Shown: positions 49,801-51,773, numbered from the stretch's first letter. The stretch is DNA of 64,000 bases from Bacteroidales bacterium (GCA_013141385.1 JABFRB010000004.1:34376-98375), one strand, 5' to 3'. The notes: generated from the letters alone by a model not told the origin. Translations and numbers: made by a program.

Positions 49801-50974
49801 TATCTAGTCCTCTGTCAATCAACCGTTTCGAGTCATCTAGGAAAAGGACATCATTTGTATCGATAGAAATGTTATGATCCAAGAAAGAGCGAAGATGAAG
49901 AACCTGCACTCCATTTAATCCAAACTTCTCTAAAGTTTGATTGATTTCATCTGGTTTATTAATATCACCTAAAAAGGTAATATGTTTAATACCAAGTGAG
50001 GTTAATGTGTTTTCAGTTTCTTTCAGAGCCTGCAGATTATAATCAACACCGATCAAATCCAGTGAAAATAATTCTAAATTCTGTCCACGAACTGTATGTT
50101 CTTTAATAGTTTGATAAATCTCCTTGAGCAGAGAGCCATCACCACAACCAACATCAATAATCGACTTGGGCTGTAGTTCCAACGGAAACTGGTTAAAAAT
50201 ATCGATTACAGTTTGACGAATATCTTTAAAATACGTTCCGTGTTGTAGTTCGTTAGAAACTAAATTAAGTTGTCTATCCAAATGACTTTCTTCACCATGC
50301 TGGTTTATGCTAAAAACTCGCTTACAATTCCCAAATAAAAGATCTTCCATTTCAGCAAGCATAGGTCTATACGAAGCTGCAATGTCAAATACGCTTGTCT
50401 CCAGCATGTATTTACCTGCATTGGTCAGTTGGTTTCTATCGACTGACAGCCATTGCTGCTGAATAAATAATTTTTCTATTGCTTGAGCAAGCAGTACATC
50501 CCTTTTCTTAATTTCTTCAATTAATTTATCCTGCTCCAGTTCTCTCAATACAAGAATCAATGGGAGGATGACGGCACCTTGCATCAGTTTTGATGAAAGT
50601 TTCTTTTTCATTTGCATGTGAAAAAAAACTGAACTTATTTTTTCACTAAGTATACTTGCATTTATTGGCTGCTGTACCAATTGTTTTAAATCAATTGCAT
50701 AAAGCGGACTCAGATTCAAGCAAAAGGAATCATAATCTGCTTGCTCAGTTATTTGATAAGCGTCTCTGGTATTTTTTTCAAGCCAACCTAGCGACTCAAG
50801 AGCCTGAAGCGCAATTGTAAAATAGCCCTCATTTGCTTTAAGATTTTTAATAAGCCATGAACGTTCCTTAAATTTATTCTTATTGAATAATTCGAACAAT
50901 CCATGTTTCCGACACGCCTCAATAATAGGGGTGGCGACATAACCATGGCAATAGATATTTAACGAACTTAACAT
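22886..50974 (-). CDS. Giant trans-AT PKS (PKS1), 9362 aa, MT-GNAT loading plus six modules and a DUF2156-like domain
   Basis: About 1.05 MDa. Order by approximate residue: methyltransferase (1-480); GNAT (505-712); ACP0 (~761); KS1 (841-1262), KR (1640-1850), ACP1 (~1980); KS2 (2078-2501), ACP2 (~2788), DH-like (2840-3130); KS3 (3161-3586), ACP3a/3b (~3858, ~3968), ER (4080-4405); KS4 (4455-4873), ECHa (5145-5368), ECHb (5391-5611), ECHc (5653-5898), ACP4 (~5966); KS5 (6080-6503), KR (6976-7155), ACP5 (~7295); KS6 (7370-7778), DH (7985-8300), KR (8528-8708), ACP6 (~8853); DUF2156-like (8985-9250). There are no AT domains. The gene starts at an ATG after a roughly 0.7-kb region of repeats and ends in TAG directly abutting the PKS2 ATG. 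It initiates the chain and performs all predicted beta-branching. Confidence 0.97.
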   Translation of the reverse strand: MLSSLNIYCHGYVATPIIEACRKHGLFELFNKNKFKERSWLIKNLKANEGYFTIALQALESLGWLEKNTRDAYQITEQADYDSFCLNLSPLYAIDLKQLVQQPINASILSEKISSVFFHMQMKKKLSSKLMQGAVILPLILVLRELEQDKLIEEIKKRDVLLAQAIEKLFIQQQWLSVDRNQLTNAGKYMLETSVFDIAASYRPMLAEMEDLLFGNCKRVFSINQHGEESHLDRQLNLVSNELQHGTYFKDIRQTVIDIFNQFPLELQPKSIIDVGCGDGSLLKEIYQTIKEHTVRGQNLELFSLDLIGVDYNLQALKETENTLTSLGIKHITFLGDINKPDEINQTLEKFGLNGVQVLHLRSFLDHNISIDTNDVLFLDDSKRLIDRGLDILAGEHPSYYLDQHGQLLSSFTVLSHWKRHLSSWAQNIFGSDLLILEAHALPAQIVHRNIDKSENFYFDTIHYFSHQYLITAEVFITLAANAGLFNSYPAKRYPKMADFCRISLHHLTKRDYIIRFAAMEDLESLYQLEELCWPKQLRSPHQQIRMRLQQYPQGQFVLVKEGRVLGVIYSQRIANTDALEKYNATNIQELHQASGSIIQLLAVNINPNVQNFGYGDQLLEFMLQRCSLMVGITKIIGVTLCKNYDVERNQSFEQYIQQEGYKQDPILAFHYMHGAKIVKPLANYRPRDNANQGYGVLVEYNVYQRVRWNQRCDTGEKQMDENNSQVPINPEHIRLFLEGIVNILLNTPEKALDLEHPLMEMGLNSSDLLVLQQQIAAKFNRELHPGFFFQYNSMRKVIDYLIVLLHSTSSITITGNHIKQTEKKLPRQVVAFDENIEKNLSSDIAIIGVSCRLPGGIETQDQLWQMLASGCSVISSYPNERGAWPMSADKSGIDRGGFIKDGDTFDASFFRISPAEAQITDPQQRILLELTWSCIENATLLPSALKNTSTGVFIGASNSDYGRLIQDAKLETEAHHAIGSSLAILANRISYFFDFAGPSLLIDTACSSSLVALHTAIQSLRAGECSMAFVGGVNFICYPELSIAYYKAGMLSPDARCKVFDSQANGYVRSEGAVMLLLKPLSDAVRDRNQIYAVIKGSAINHGGLAAGLTVPNPQKQGELLVAAWRSAGVSANDITYIEAHGTGTPLGDPIEVEGIKTAWSHLKPEGQSKCGIGSIKSNMGHLESAAGITGLLKVILSLKYRQLPANLNFTQLNPRIILEDTPFYIQERHQNWDAKYPRVAGVSSFGSGGANAHVVVQEYVINKHSEINTWSCDSYLFVLSAVDRERLQVYAQQVIDWAEKNAGDVNFIDAIYSWQVGRTAMKQRLAIKVKDWHDLQCKLKLWLNGKDDPNVWSGQISSSNANIPSLLQGQTGKKLIERAICEKDWNQLGIVWTTGVDIDWKRLYNDIDDKNNPQCIGLPTYPFAKDRYWIDTFGNEQEDHVISNEQAILIKEIQKELFFQEYWEAQPISQVKLDNKSDQYLLFIDTEFQKQIENDTESEHLANAFVVIEADHFEKRDERTFYCRFNDLSDLEKVFDQVHQYLDRRNPLLKVVYTWAKDRGEVGVQILFQLFKTVRVWQNINYHLTLVGHYDPSLANTCWDYSWIGFERSLRLLLPHVKCTLLYSDISQFTLQQLLDATQMSGVLWYKEGRRFTLSLKPIDLNKTKQEPVIKQSGSYLITGGCGALGFKFANYLAEKYQAKLILVGRRSMSPEIQELVEILRQVGAREVQYHSVDICDRMAMIDLGKELPLDLSGVIHAAGVDSVKAFYEKSPTETEAVLSSKTVGTMLLDEILGARNLDFICYFSSTSAMLGDLGRCDYAIANRFLMAHGYYRQKTKEQLGRTIVVNWPLWQEGSISLGGRDQIEMNLKYSGQSVLSTADGIDIWQYLLQADHQQTLVMTGNVDRVNSILKQFYRSELFFGVSDTMPVLKFEVPKERFSYQGFSLEECLLRDIKQLISACLKLSPAKIDELTSLMDFGFDSIRLGEFAKLLTANFGIHVTPALFFKRTTIKHLVHYYITEHFAQLQNFYKHLQTDISDSNILSNTLNVNSFHIQSKVDVNDKSSELNNVGSNSHFEPIAIIGMSGCFPQARTVEELWTLLAEGRNAIAEIPATRWDWRDYFTVVGDSRNKITTNKGGVIDGVDEFDPMFFGISPREAMEMDPGERLLLMEAYKAIEDAGISPQSLCGENIGVFVGMEESHYHLISEKNGVTTSGSAMISSRLSYFLDLSGPTIATNTACSSGLVALHQAVSSLQQGECKGALVAGISLTLSPSDYIMMSEAGMLSEDGQCYSFSNKANGIGVGEAVVVLMLKPLSAAITAGDSIYGTIIASGINFDGKTTSVTAPSGKRQAELIENIYSRFGINAFDITHLVAHGTGTKLGDPVEVDALNSTFALLNSKNIYKKQYPYCALTSCKSNFGHTLAASGLVSVVSLLKGIENHKIPASVNCEEENEYINWTDSPFFVNKKTCEWKREQNKPLTGAVSAFGRSGTNAHVVIKEFLPMSNLPSSSNSSVIIPLSARTQEQLKQKVVDLLDFIRRENSFISMNLLSIAYTLQVGRDAMDERLGFIVCSIEQLIEKLQSYVIGDDLEDLYQGHVVHSDNMNTIYQDDDMKETIDKWITNKKLSKLLEIWVKGADFDWGKFYGNIKPQRLRLPTYPFAKEHYWPDVKQTSRHFQTKSSDSDIVSFNLLQSVEHNSSNLSFPLASSIGKPQKIKLSNEFSEVIDRTPIPVKPLVKTNLNEQEKFPKKRSSESLQKELILSLAKALYMEPKDVDPIKPFTDMGLDSIVGVEWIKSLNKEYGLKIISTEIYSYPNIIRFSKFLENEMRTQVKENPTEERVIPLFESEHQFSETVKESFEGNNELSVKFIINLKNNICLREHFVFGECVLPTDAYIEFVYAAFTNCFKTKSSIVLKDVSIVNPLVGKDGINHYVRIIFYKQKDKGFRFVVKSSLSDHISEEKVHVSGFIYPADEKQQLYSEYEKHAINDLVEVNVKDYLPYSSKNIRVGTFYKTLQKLSFGSRNAQSEIRLIEKEDSFLLKPSIISGGLATVMSFGPFQLSKQYEVNDDAFLPYKIDNLFIAGTFTGMVYYCNAEIKDIKEDSIELFFEIVDESNQVVFSVETIKLQRVKEDAIRNSIKSIGDLKVKTPNQVDSFKPEKTRDVAIVGMSCRYPSSKDIREFWEVLKKGVHCIEDVPKHRWPEFKDWYHPDPTQKHTAPLKRSGFVDDVDRFDASFFDITSHEAQLMDPQQRVFLEEAWKAIEDAGYSPSSLTDKKCGVYVGCSTSDYGRVLALHSQDTMAQTFPGTSSAILAARISYFLNLKGPALAIDTACSSSLAAIHLACESIRNGENDLALAGGIYLNFTPLMHILTYQIGMQSEKGRCASFDKSADGTVFSEGCGVVLLKPLEDAIRDGDSIAGVIKGSDFNQDGKTNGITAPSALAQEELLTNIYEKFNINPTDISYVEAHGTATPLGDPIEIRALTKAFRKYTNKKQICPIGSIKTNMGHSGYAAGVAGLIKVLLCMRHKKYVPSLHYEEANEHIRIEETPFYVNTEYRDWIVDAGKRRIATVSSFGFSGTNAHLVIEEFVSPQQYSKNIASIVPVIIPLSAKNRDRLRDYALSLQQFIQNSKELDLLDQDSYDINSSINLVNLAYTLQVGRGAMEERAGFIVYTIKEFSEKLQSYIESGEEKDGIYIGQAKRKHEFAETFKTDEDLHDFIEKLFLDNDYNGLLALWVKGIDIDWQKLYSDEKPYRISAPTYPFARERHWAGDKSSPQFGKENRSTQLNLQKREMNITDVNLTYSSTQLREERSEISVNESNRISLEQLRQQLKHSLAQALYLSDSDIDVNKSFVDLGLDSIVGVEWVRDLNKKYSINITAARIYEHSTVNNLAQFLQEKYLDVTEINAKPIITPSQYLLEKKNQATVKESNGMSLEQLRQQLKHSLAQALYLFDSDIDVNKSFVELGLDSIVGVEWVRIINKKYGINLTAAKIYEHSTVNRLAQFLQENYLNEIEKDVKPETSSSSISEKAMSAQRDRFHSAWGKEEQFYIDENHQSLLKLGDSQGNEREESKKQRIRFSSVDPYGFVLTEPTTSLDNLEFQPWTPPSLESNEICIEVKASAVNFPDTLCVNGLYPTMPKYPFVPGFEVSGVVVELGNLVTRFQLGDQVIALTGKFMGGHASHVNVPEVFAVRKPENISFGEACSLPVAFITAQYAFELAKLGGGESVLIHTATGGVGLMALQLALLRGAIPFATTSKEEKAAFLRRLGVSHILNYNSEFDKEIHKFTNNSGVDVVLNMLSGEAIQRGLDCLAPSGRYLELAVHALKTSSKLDLSALLENQSFYSIDIRRLATVQDSNFPCHQMLTTMKNLVENEQIVPIVSRIYPVHELAQALYFVNQGKHVGKVVISHEAKEMTDLTEECLRKLCKQKEKSKQKNAQSFSKANFNLPTVPHEEAIAVIGMAGQFPKAKNIDEYWQNIASGENCISEIPKKRWDIGNYYNKGGILPGKSYSKWMGVLDEYDLFDPSFFNISPAEAECMDPQQRLFLQTCWHGIEDAGYSANSLSGKKCGVFVGCSTGDYHRLSPEVELSAHGLLGGSTSILASRISYFLNLKGPCLSIDTACSSSLVALANACDSLISGNSDMALAGGICIMSGPAMHIMTSQAGMLSPDGLCYTFDKRANGFVPGEAVGVVVLKRLKDAERDNDRIYGVIKGWAVNQDGKTNGITAPNPESQTCLQCDVYDKYRIDPGNIQLIEAHGTGTQLGDPIEIEALKESFKKYTSKNGYCALGSVKSNIGHTLTAAGIAGFIKLLLALKYRKLPPTINYEHQNEHIDLNESPFYINNQLQNWELNGALRRQAAISSFGFGGTNAHAVVEEHPNSHESMSLDNVYTSRVIIPLSAKTQDQLQQKVCDLLAFIRKKDKNLNLAEVAFTLQVGREAMKERLGFIVNSIDQLEEKLQAFINKEYIEDTYKGRVEQNQDDISFIRDDDEMKEAIEKWIARKKISKLIELWIRGIDWDWNKLYDDIKPCRVDLPLYPFAKKRYWLDGVDSHNHELNDSLQENFSETGKRSEQDLETLPLQPITNVKRAEGISLVAPNKVDMVKEWNSEHSIQRIPIVRLSDTFSQSALIKENQESDFVDLLDNGNGIFIIQINTAKRNNALSSDLVNQFISVLERMKQEPLIKVLIIKGNKYSFLSDEIESIVNEIDRINSSKEHHSDYDNEALKQKLYQILASFPYPTIAAMRGSATGVGFLIGNLCDFSIYNSEAKYTYTDLDAGIFPNKSVTRLFKEQLGDVCATDFLYLNGISSKGYTGMQLFEKGWTCPVLSGEEVEGYAQKLALNLASKSQDSLRLLKQHLSRYIIDLACKLDTINPTISNNDQSRGVDYNLNSPSPFIQLEIHEKKILVVKICKAKETEGNKEYVIDELVSDLAYVFSQVKKESTSDYSAIVLTSEYVDFIPDTKQGVLYQYLLDLQRLIFELPVPIIMTLDLGAESPAWFISQFCDACVYNENGRYSLNWLTDNLLQETISGTELIKQAIAIFSYRLGLPVQEILFTADGYTGNELKNRVKALIVAEQNQVLPTALKLAKTWARMPLSTLESWKTETVLSIRERLNLLSDSPWLSLKDSSTIANEESDKNSNPLTNQPSAVALKSKVIEANVYPQGILVIKMVDQEAKNMFSDTLMDGLHEVFRHIEQTPYYKVVVLTGYGHYFSSGGTRESLLAIHKGRVQFTDNRVFQLTMDCHIPVIAAMQGHGIGAGWVLGMFADFAIMSEESKYVSPYMNYGFTPGAGATLIFPYKTGYNLARETLLTAQEYSGRELKYRGIQIPILPREQVLPAAMSLAQRIAKNSRSFLIQLKHQLTHHLRIEIDETYRLEVEMHQKTFVGQPETLEHIQNNFLNVEGQNCGQVKLDEKAIEKQVTLERSSTLLDVEKFDLIKTNLKKLLANELHMQVHEIDENAQFLDLGLDSIMGVSWIRKINEKYKTSIQASSIYSYPTLNQFCQYVTGITDNYNVLGSQDVSIRNENSLEKPSISETTRAGVAQSSIALGEVFSLKHDISSRTQKLSSEYNQKAYSNDKLQAIAVIGMAGQFPKAKNLDEYWHNIAMGIDCISEIPQGRWDNDLYYSEGKVLPGKTNSKWMGALDEYDLFDPLFFNISPMEAESMDPQQRLFLQNCWHTIEDAGYNPKSLSGSRCGVFVGCGTSDYHHLFPNRKPQALDFTGGTISILAARISYFLNLQGPSIAIDTACSSSLVAIASACDSLISGGSDLALAGGVCVIPGPSMHTMTAQAGMLSPDGKCYTFDERANGFVPSEGVGVVLLKRLTDAERDGDRVYGVIQGWGINQDGKTNGITAPSPVSQMRLLCEIYDKYRIDPANIQLVEAHGTGTKLGDPIEIEGLKEAFKKYTCKNSYCALGSVKSNIGHCLSAAGISGFIKLLLALKHKQLPPTINFEKLNEHIVLKDSPFYINNQLQEWKLESDRRRQAAISSFGFSGTNAHLVVQEYVDISVSASKDDEEFQQQTTHPNLFSDENHTEKQVHKIKSQFIIPLSAKSPEQLRQVVKDLSIFIRREESYLNLAEIAYTLQIGREAMEERLGFLVSTMAELTEKLQSYIQGEQDIEWFYQGVSKRNKEAINFIGEDEEVKGIVIDKLLEQKKLSKLLKIWVLGMDLDWNKLYRNHKPKRISLPCYPFAKVRYWLDNDNAETVTKNESLESGNSVVASAKTLLKETPKRYWDGMSYVCKWEEEKVLKQSPIIQNAILIVCCGSSLEFEKTILRYYEKDKNCKVLIVRLANETKQISENEWYRGIQDQEGFQTCIGKMDRIDTCYFLSSFEEAHEFDSLQELKSHQERNEIQLLRLIKSLKQKIQERIDTYILSVDHYSVDNSQSNSWGSGLSGIAYSLAQGNYSFKVRNLDLSIEDLKDQSKHENLFSTIISEPPSNRGELYKIRSGKRYRQVFYKLCWNSIAPSPFRQKGVYLLVGGSGTVGQIITHHLIQKYNAIVVWIGRSEYKTEKIQVALQQFEGYAEKPLYVEGDLTDLDSMQRAIQVIKNKYHKINGAIYSGMADGHECLLDQISEREFMEVSNVKTLGSWIFFKALEYESLDFMCYFSSGQAYSFTGAAKYPAYASGITHADCLVQYLRSSAKFPVGIINWGFWKKSLHRIEKKSAENIYALEDLDGFVCFEHFINELQVGRLQQVLCMKVSPSSESLINCKKEKLFVLTDSRDSYEILSSQSVGEITSVNKSNNDLLCKPTQTVIPPQNIKEYILTSILSCLTATLKMPPENIDPDIAFSDYGIDSLSGTNFIDQLNKKLSLSLNTAVIFEYSSVNRLSKYISKIKNEWIDDDRITSSQQVVLNHELTDESKICDPKNVEIAVIGMSGQFPKAENVKEFWENLIQGIDGVEELPAHYLDQSLYYSTEKQSGKTRCKWGGILKDRDCFDPLFFNISPREAVSMNPHQRLVLQEGWKAIEDAGYNPKDLSGSKTGVFIGAEPSGYIGESFTGYSDAIIASRLSYFINLNGPAFIVNTGCSSSGVAIHLACESLRNYETDLALAGGVHASMDHNTQIHLDEIEMLSTSGRCYTFENAGDGTIISEGIGLVVLKRLEDVVASGDHIYGVICGTGINQDGASNGITAPNGTAQEELITDIYRKFNINSEQITYVEAHGTGTKLGDPVEANALVRAFNKFTDKQEYCAVGSAKSHIGHTSAAAGVAGLIKILLSMQYKQIPKLLNFKSINPLIEFKDSPFYINLQKSNWISPNGSARMAALNSFGHSGTNAHIVVKEFIPSLNQKFRHTETRISGDIIIPLSAKTREQLLKKANDLLDFLTCKSHLESQNAESQSGIDLYELAYTLQVGREAMEERLGFVVSSVVELVEKLRAFINGEKQIEGFYQGQVKRNKETLALFSIDTDLQETIDKWIIQKKFFRILDLWVKGLNLDWIRLYDNFKPQRISLPTYPFAKERYWFTASRQTAKTDSLVNYSNADRKSLPELHPLIHQNKSDFFSQRYSSFFTGEEFFLKDHQVKGERILPGVAYLEMAYEAVRQTLGEIAEKPLVFLKNVVWIRPIAVMNPKMVHIRIFPEKLDDAFNNQFNTTQNSNINIPFQIFTEESLGEPLVHSEGMVCIIFDDQYVESKSDKFLDIDVLRNRIKSLSENSDIDNQNGYSSTEYYEAFEKMGFSYGNSFRAIENIFKGLNPNGEHEVVVRLQLPSSIIHTKHQFTIHPSIMDSALQAAIGLFGVEKDKNSKTGNGVILPPLLPFALENMEIRDACTESMWAWIRFSSNSGIAPHSSQQTKLDIDLCDEKEKICIKMRGYSSRVLNGNREEKRKPIADGTHGFLMFRPDWKERDIISPEISISNKLSADHKVFWCNPDKTLFQQCSQLLPEASFIAFESSDTNMDELFESYSIQLFENIKKLLLQKQKYPVLFQVLVPVRGTYQLFSALSGILATAHLENPKLFGQVITINEYESVERIVAKLQENSQCPSELKICYHNGEEKSFHETNSRVEKCLIASFKEIDKVSENPRIPWKQGGVYLITGGIGGLGFIFAKEIASKVTQNPLTQNRRGITLILTGRSKLDLEKQAALSEFKKIGVNILYKQVDIQDKEAVKQLVKEIKNEWGGLNGIIHCAGVIRDNFILNKSSEEFKEVLAPKVKGVINLEEAVRDVDLDFMVLFSSVSGAYGNIGQVDYSAANAFMDAFAQYHNDLFKQGITSYRIISIGWPLWKEGGMKIDFKTEETIANETGMSAMDTSSGIKAFYHALESDEAHVIIMEGELSKIRETINKPLKKIETYQQIETQNEARKEVQSKNDIHETELFSSEDEFRERVKEYLKNVFHKVLGVPKNRIDENSSFSSYGMDSIMALNLIRELEKDMGSVPKTIFFEYENISDLGEYLIQDYNQKIVSVCSVPSSESPFIKQEQPLRKLAEFSRKHYGNENLNKHLSEYQIVAKSEITPTSDFFHLVNEIKGNDNQDGALAEMWPFLFMSEKKKCFFHFLKDKQFIFATSFRAKESGVSRESELIDLFLKYCSQNGYQFCYLDHSGKRKIDLEQKYGLLSTPVGVVQTIVDLGNFSLEGNKMRRLRYLINRFKEQGDCKTVEYLHSDAKTNREIQNVIYAWCEKKKVVNNVEVTLKDIDSGNLWKRYRIFLTYVNNELQNIILISPIEKGYLMDQEYYLPDAPLGGTEFTTVEIVKQLAKEKHREFSLGLTWKLFEPDEGFSDYQSWNLISNAKGQLALLFQVGALNHQYKNKYRPQEYPVYLYRNKESSKQTIIDCLSQFFKQGITSHEVNDLMQNSVSNSNTFVDNQIDTLTTSSSPVKISDEIPDEFFDTTQLDEKDIQLDLISDSWPHLNYDFINRRIKDLTDRV
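23195..24010 (-). other. DUF2156 / LPG-synthase-C-like (aminoacyl-tRNA transferase fold) domain at the C-terminus of PKS1
   Basis: Residues ~8985-9250 match the tandem-GNAT fold of phosphatidylglycerol lysyltransferase C-terminal domains (DUF2156, MprF-like). The signature FSLEGNKMRRLRY followed by an N-R-F-K-E-Q-G segment is typical of the family. So are a W-C-E-K-K-K stretch, a P-D-A-P-x-G segment and F-S-L-G-L near 9206. Characterised relatives transfer an amino acid from aminoacyl-tRNA to lipid, and valanimycin VlmA, described as related, uses seryl-tRNA. Here the domain is fused after ACP6 and abuts, across the stop/start junction, a Cys-lyase-like domain; six tRNA-Cys genes lie in the same cluster. 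I infer a cysteinyl-tRNA-dependent step on the ACP6-bound chain. The family call is by eye; the substrate is inference. Confidence 0.8.
24290..28870 (-). other. PKS1 module 6: KS - DH - KR - ACP
   Basis: KS6 uses NTGCSSS with EAHGTGT and HIGH, so it should extend. The DH has DHQVKGERILPG and HPSIMDSALQ. The KR has GGIGGLG and SSVSGAYGN...YSAAN. The ACP Ser is in YGMDSI. The intermediate leaving this module should be an alpha,beta-enoyl thioester, a suitable acceptor for thiol addition by the DUF/SH station that follows. Confidence 0.87.
28970..32745 (-). other. PKS1 module 5: KS - KR - ACP
   Basis: KS5 has DTACSSS, EAHGTGT and NIGH. It is strikingly similar to KS4 (shared Q-F-P-K-A-K-N and D-E-Y-W segments), suggesting module duplication. 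The KR shows GGSGTVG and the Ser/Tyr pair in SSGQAYSFTG...YASG. The ACP is YGIDSL. The module has no DH, so a beta-hydroxy unit is expected. Confidence 0.86.
32950..37620 (-). other. PKS1 module 4: KS - three tandem crotonase (ECH) domains - beta-branch-type ACP
   Basis: KS4 is intact (DTACSSS, EAHGTGT, NIGH). Three crotonase-fold domains follow. ECHa (~34860-35560) has a SATGVGF oxyanion-type loop. ECHb (~34130-34810) lacks recognisable oxyanion glycines (LGAESPAWF) and is probably dead or structural. ECHc (~33280-34030) closely resembles the discrete ECH2 of this cluster (HGIGAGWVLGMFADF, YGFTPGAGATLI). The ACP has the beta-branching signature LGLDSIMGVSW, with Trp six residues after the Ser. 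There is no KR, so a beta-keto substrate is available for HMGS-type branching with in-line processing. Confidence 0.86.
37755..41495 (-). other. PKS1 module 3: KS - tandem beta-branch ACPs - enoylreductase
   Basis: KS3 is intact (DTACSSS, EAHGTAT, NMGH). Two nearly identical ACPs follow, each with LGLDSIVGVEW (Trp flag). A medium-chain-dehydrogenase-type ER comes next (GFEVSGVVVELG near its N-terminal half, HTATGGVGLMALQ nucleotide site). There is no KR. The combination suggests beta-branching on tandem ACPs followed by reduction of the branch double bond, as known for ER domains tied to HMGS cassettes. Confidence 0.86.
38960..39520 (-). repeat. 330-bp direct repeat encoding tandem ACP domains
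   Basis: The stretch around 38964-39185 recurs at about 39294-39515 with only scattered differences, an offset of 330 bp. Long identical runs flank the phosphopantetheine Ser codon. It reads as a recent or gene-converted in-frame duplication of one ACP with its linker. Confidence 0.85.
41590..44745 (-). other. PKS1 module 2: KS - beta-branch ACP - DH-like domain
   Basis: KS2 has NTACSSG with VAHGTGT and NFGH and should be active. The ACP has MGLDSIVGVEW, with the Trp flag. A DH-fold domain comes after the ACP. It keeps HFVFGECVLP (HxxxGxxxxP), but the second motif reads KPSIISGGL, so the catalytic Asp and preceding His are gone. DH-like domains without the Asp are known as double-bond-shifting or otherwise non-dehydrating variants. 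There is no KR, so the keto group is free for branching. Confidence 0.82.
44900..48455 (-). other. PKS1 module 1: KS - KR - ACP
   Basis: KS1 is complete (DTACSSS at about residue 1006, EAHGTGT, NMGH). The KR has GGCGALG and SSTSAMLG...YAIAN. The ACP Ser is in FGFDSI. This is the first extension, giving a beta-hydroxy unit. Confidence 0.87.
48560..50974 (-). other. Loading module: methyltransferase - GNAT - ACP
   Basis: The first ~480 residues form a SAM methyltransferase with a winged-helix-like N-terminus and the SAM loop SIIDVGCGDGSL near 271. A GNAT domain follows (505-712; acetyl-CoA-site-like region NFGYGDQLLEFML). Next is an ACP whose Ser is in MGLNSSD. GNAT starters occur in pederin/onnamide/psymberin and curacin loading modules. 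MT-GNAT fusions (AprA, GphF type) methylate malonyl before decarboxylation to give propionyl or isobutyryl starters. I therefore predict a propionyl- or isobutyryl-type starter, with acetyl as the fallback. Confidence 0.8.
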
Positions 50975-51113
50975 TTTATTTACAATGTAGTATCATAATG
51001 GTAATTAGTGTCTGCAAGAAAACCACAGATAACCTTAATCAGAGGGATTGTAAAGAAATCTGCACTTTGAAAAATCTGAGGTTTCTTTATCGGGATCGAA
51101 ACTATATTTGGTT

Positions 51114-51126
51114 TGTCCAATGGACA
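51114..51126. promoter_or_regulatory. Perfect palindrome TGTCCA-A-TGGACA upstream of PKS1
   Basis: A 6+1+6 palindrome 140 bp upstream of the PKS1 start. Half-sites of the same sequence (ATGGACA / TGTCCAT) occur as the arms of an inverted repeat upstream of the HMGS gene (63590-63604 and 63797-63811). It could be an operator shared by the two transcription units; no regulator gene is in the window. Confidence 0.35.
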
Positions 51127-51248
51127 CTTGGTTTTAGAGATATAATAATAACTGGCTAATTTGAGATTCGAGATGAAAAATGTAAGATTATATCAATTCA
51201 TAGAAAACTTGCAATTTTTAACATATGGATTTTTAGAGACATAGAATT

Positions 51249-51281
51249 ATTCCTCAAAAAAATATGAGTTTTTTGAGGAAT
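51249..51281. terminator. 13-bp stem hairpin
   Basis: ATTCCTCAAAAAA pairs perfectly with TTTTTTGAGGAAT around a 7-nt loop. In the minus direction the stem ends in A/T pairs, giving a weak intrinsic-terminator look. It may end or attenuate transcripts arriving from the AT/tRNA region before PKS1. Confidence 0.45.
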
Positions 51282-51418
51282 TATCTTTTCTTGCAGATAC
51301 TAATTATCATTTGAACAACAGATATTTTCATTCAAATGCTAAAGTTTGGATGATCCAATTCAAACGTGAGCAGGGACAACAGTGTTCTAACCAAAGGCAT
51401 CAATGGAATATCAAAAGA

Positions 51419-51548
51419 GGGTATCCAAAAAACCCATTTTTTTGAAGATCCTCATTGCGAACGAATAGAAGCAATCTGCTGATCAGAAGAAGATTGTCTC
51501 TGTCGTTCCTACTTCGCAATGATGGTTTTCTAGGTTTTTTGAATACCC
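51419..51548. repeat. ~130-bp palindromic element with terminal inverted repeats
   Basis: GGGTATCCAAAAAACC at the left pairs imperfectly with GGTTTTTTGAATACCC at the right. Internal arms TCATTGCGAA / TTCGCAATGA and GAAGCAATCT / AGATTGTCTC also pair. The fold and the ATTGCGA / TCGCAAT content resemble dispersed hairpin repeats common in bacterial intergenic DNA. There is no coding potential. Confidence 0.65.
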
Positions 51549-51582
51549 TCCATATTCTGGAAGAAAAACTACTTTCTATGAT

Positions 51583-51650
51583 TTATTCCACAGGCTTCAC
51601 TTCCCTTAAATCGAAATAACCGTTATACCCCTTTAAATAGATCGCTATTG
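51583..51650 (-). pseudogene. Relic of the 3' end of a third trans-AT gene
   Basis: The minus-strand frame ending at the TAA at 51583-51585 encodes KGYNGYFDLREVKPVE. That is the conserved C-terminus of both intact malonyl-AT genes (51829-53028 and 58046-59257). Upstream similarity is lost within about 20-25 codons. It begins just 3' of tRNA copy 1. It is evidence of a third AT copy or a recombination scar. Confidence 0.8.
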
Positions 51651-51674
51651 ATAAAACTTTTAGCACATTTTTTG

Positions 51675-51747
51675 AGGCACCGAGTGGATTCGAACCACTG
51701 AAATAAGGTCTTGCGAACCTTTCCCTTAACCACTTGAGTACGGCGCC
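51675..51747 (-). tRNA. tRNA-Cys(GCA), copy 1, with C33
   Basis: 73 nt, full cloverleaf. The acceptor is GGCGCCG/CGGTGCC with a G4-U69 wobble. The D-arm has G18G19 and an A13-A22 mismatch as in E. coli tRNA-Cys. The anticodon stem is AAGGT/ACCTT, the T-arm AGTGG/CCACT and the discriminator U73. The loop is T-C-G-C-A-A-G, so the anticodon is GCA and position 33 is C instead of U. CCA is not encoded. It lies between the AT gene and an AT relic, co-directional with both. Confidence 0.88.
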
Positions 51748-51753
51748 TTTTTT

Positions 51754-51773
51754 CATTGCCCGCTAGGGCAATG
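51754..51773. repeat. Perfect 8-bp-stem hairpin just 5' of tRNA copy 1
   Basis: CATTGCCC and GGGCAATG flank a 4-nt loop, seven bases from the first base of the tRNA. No T-run follows on the minus strand, so it is not an obvious terminator. It could help processing of the tRNA from an operon transcript. Confidence 0.5.

Larger units (their letters stand above)
51002..51306. repeat. ~305-bp element with 21-bp terminal inverted repeats (MITE-like)
   Basis: TAATTAGTGTCTGCAAGAAAA at 51002-51022 is matched, with one mismatch, by the reverse complement of 51286-51306. The interior has no ORF. It contains a strong hairpin (51249-51281) and a palindrome (51114-51126). It lies in the leader of PKS1. 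It may be a non-autonomous mobile element or a large regulatory secondary structure. Confidence 0.6.
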
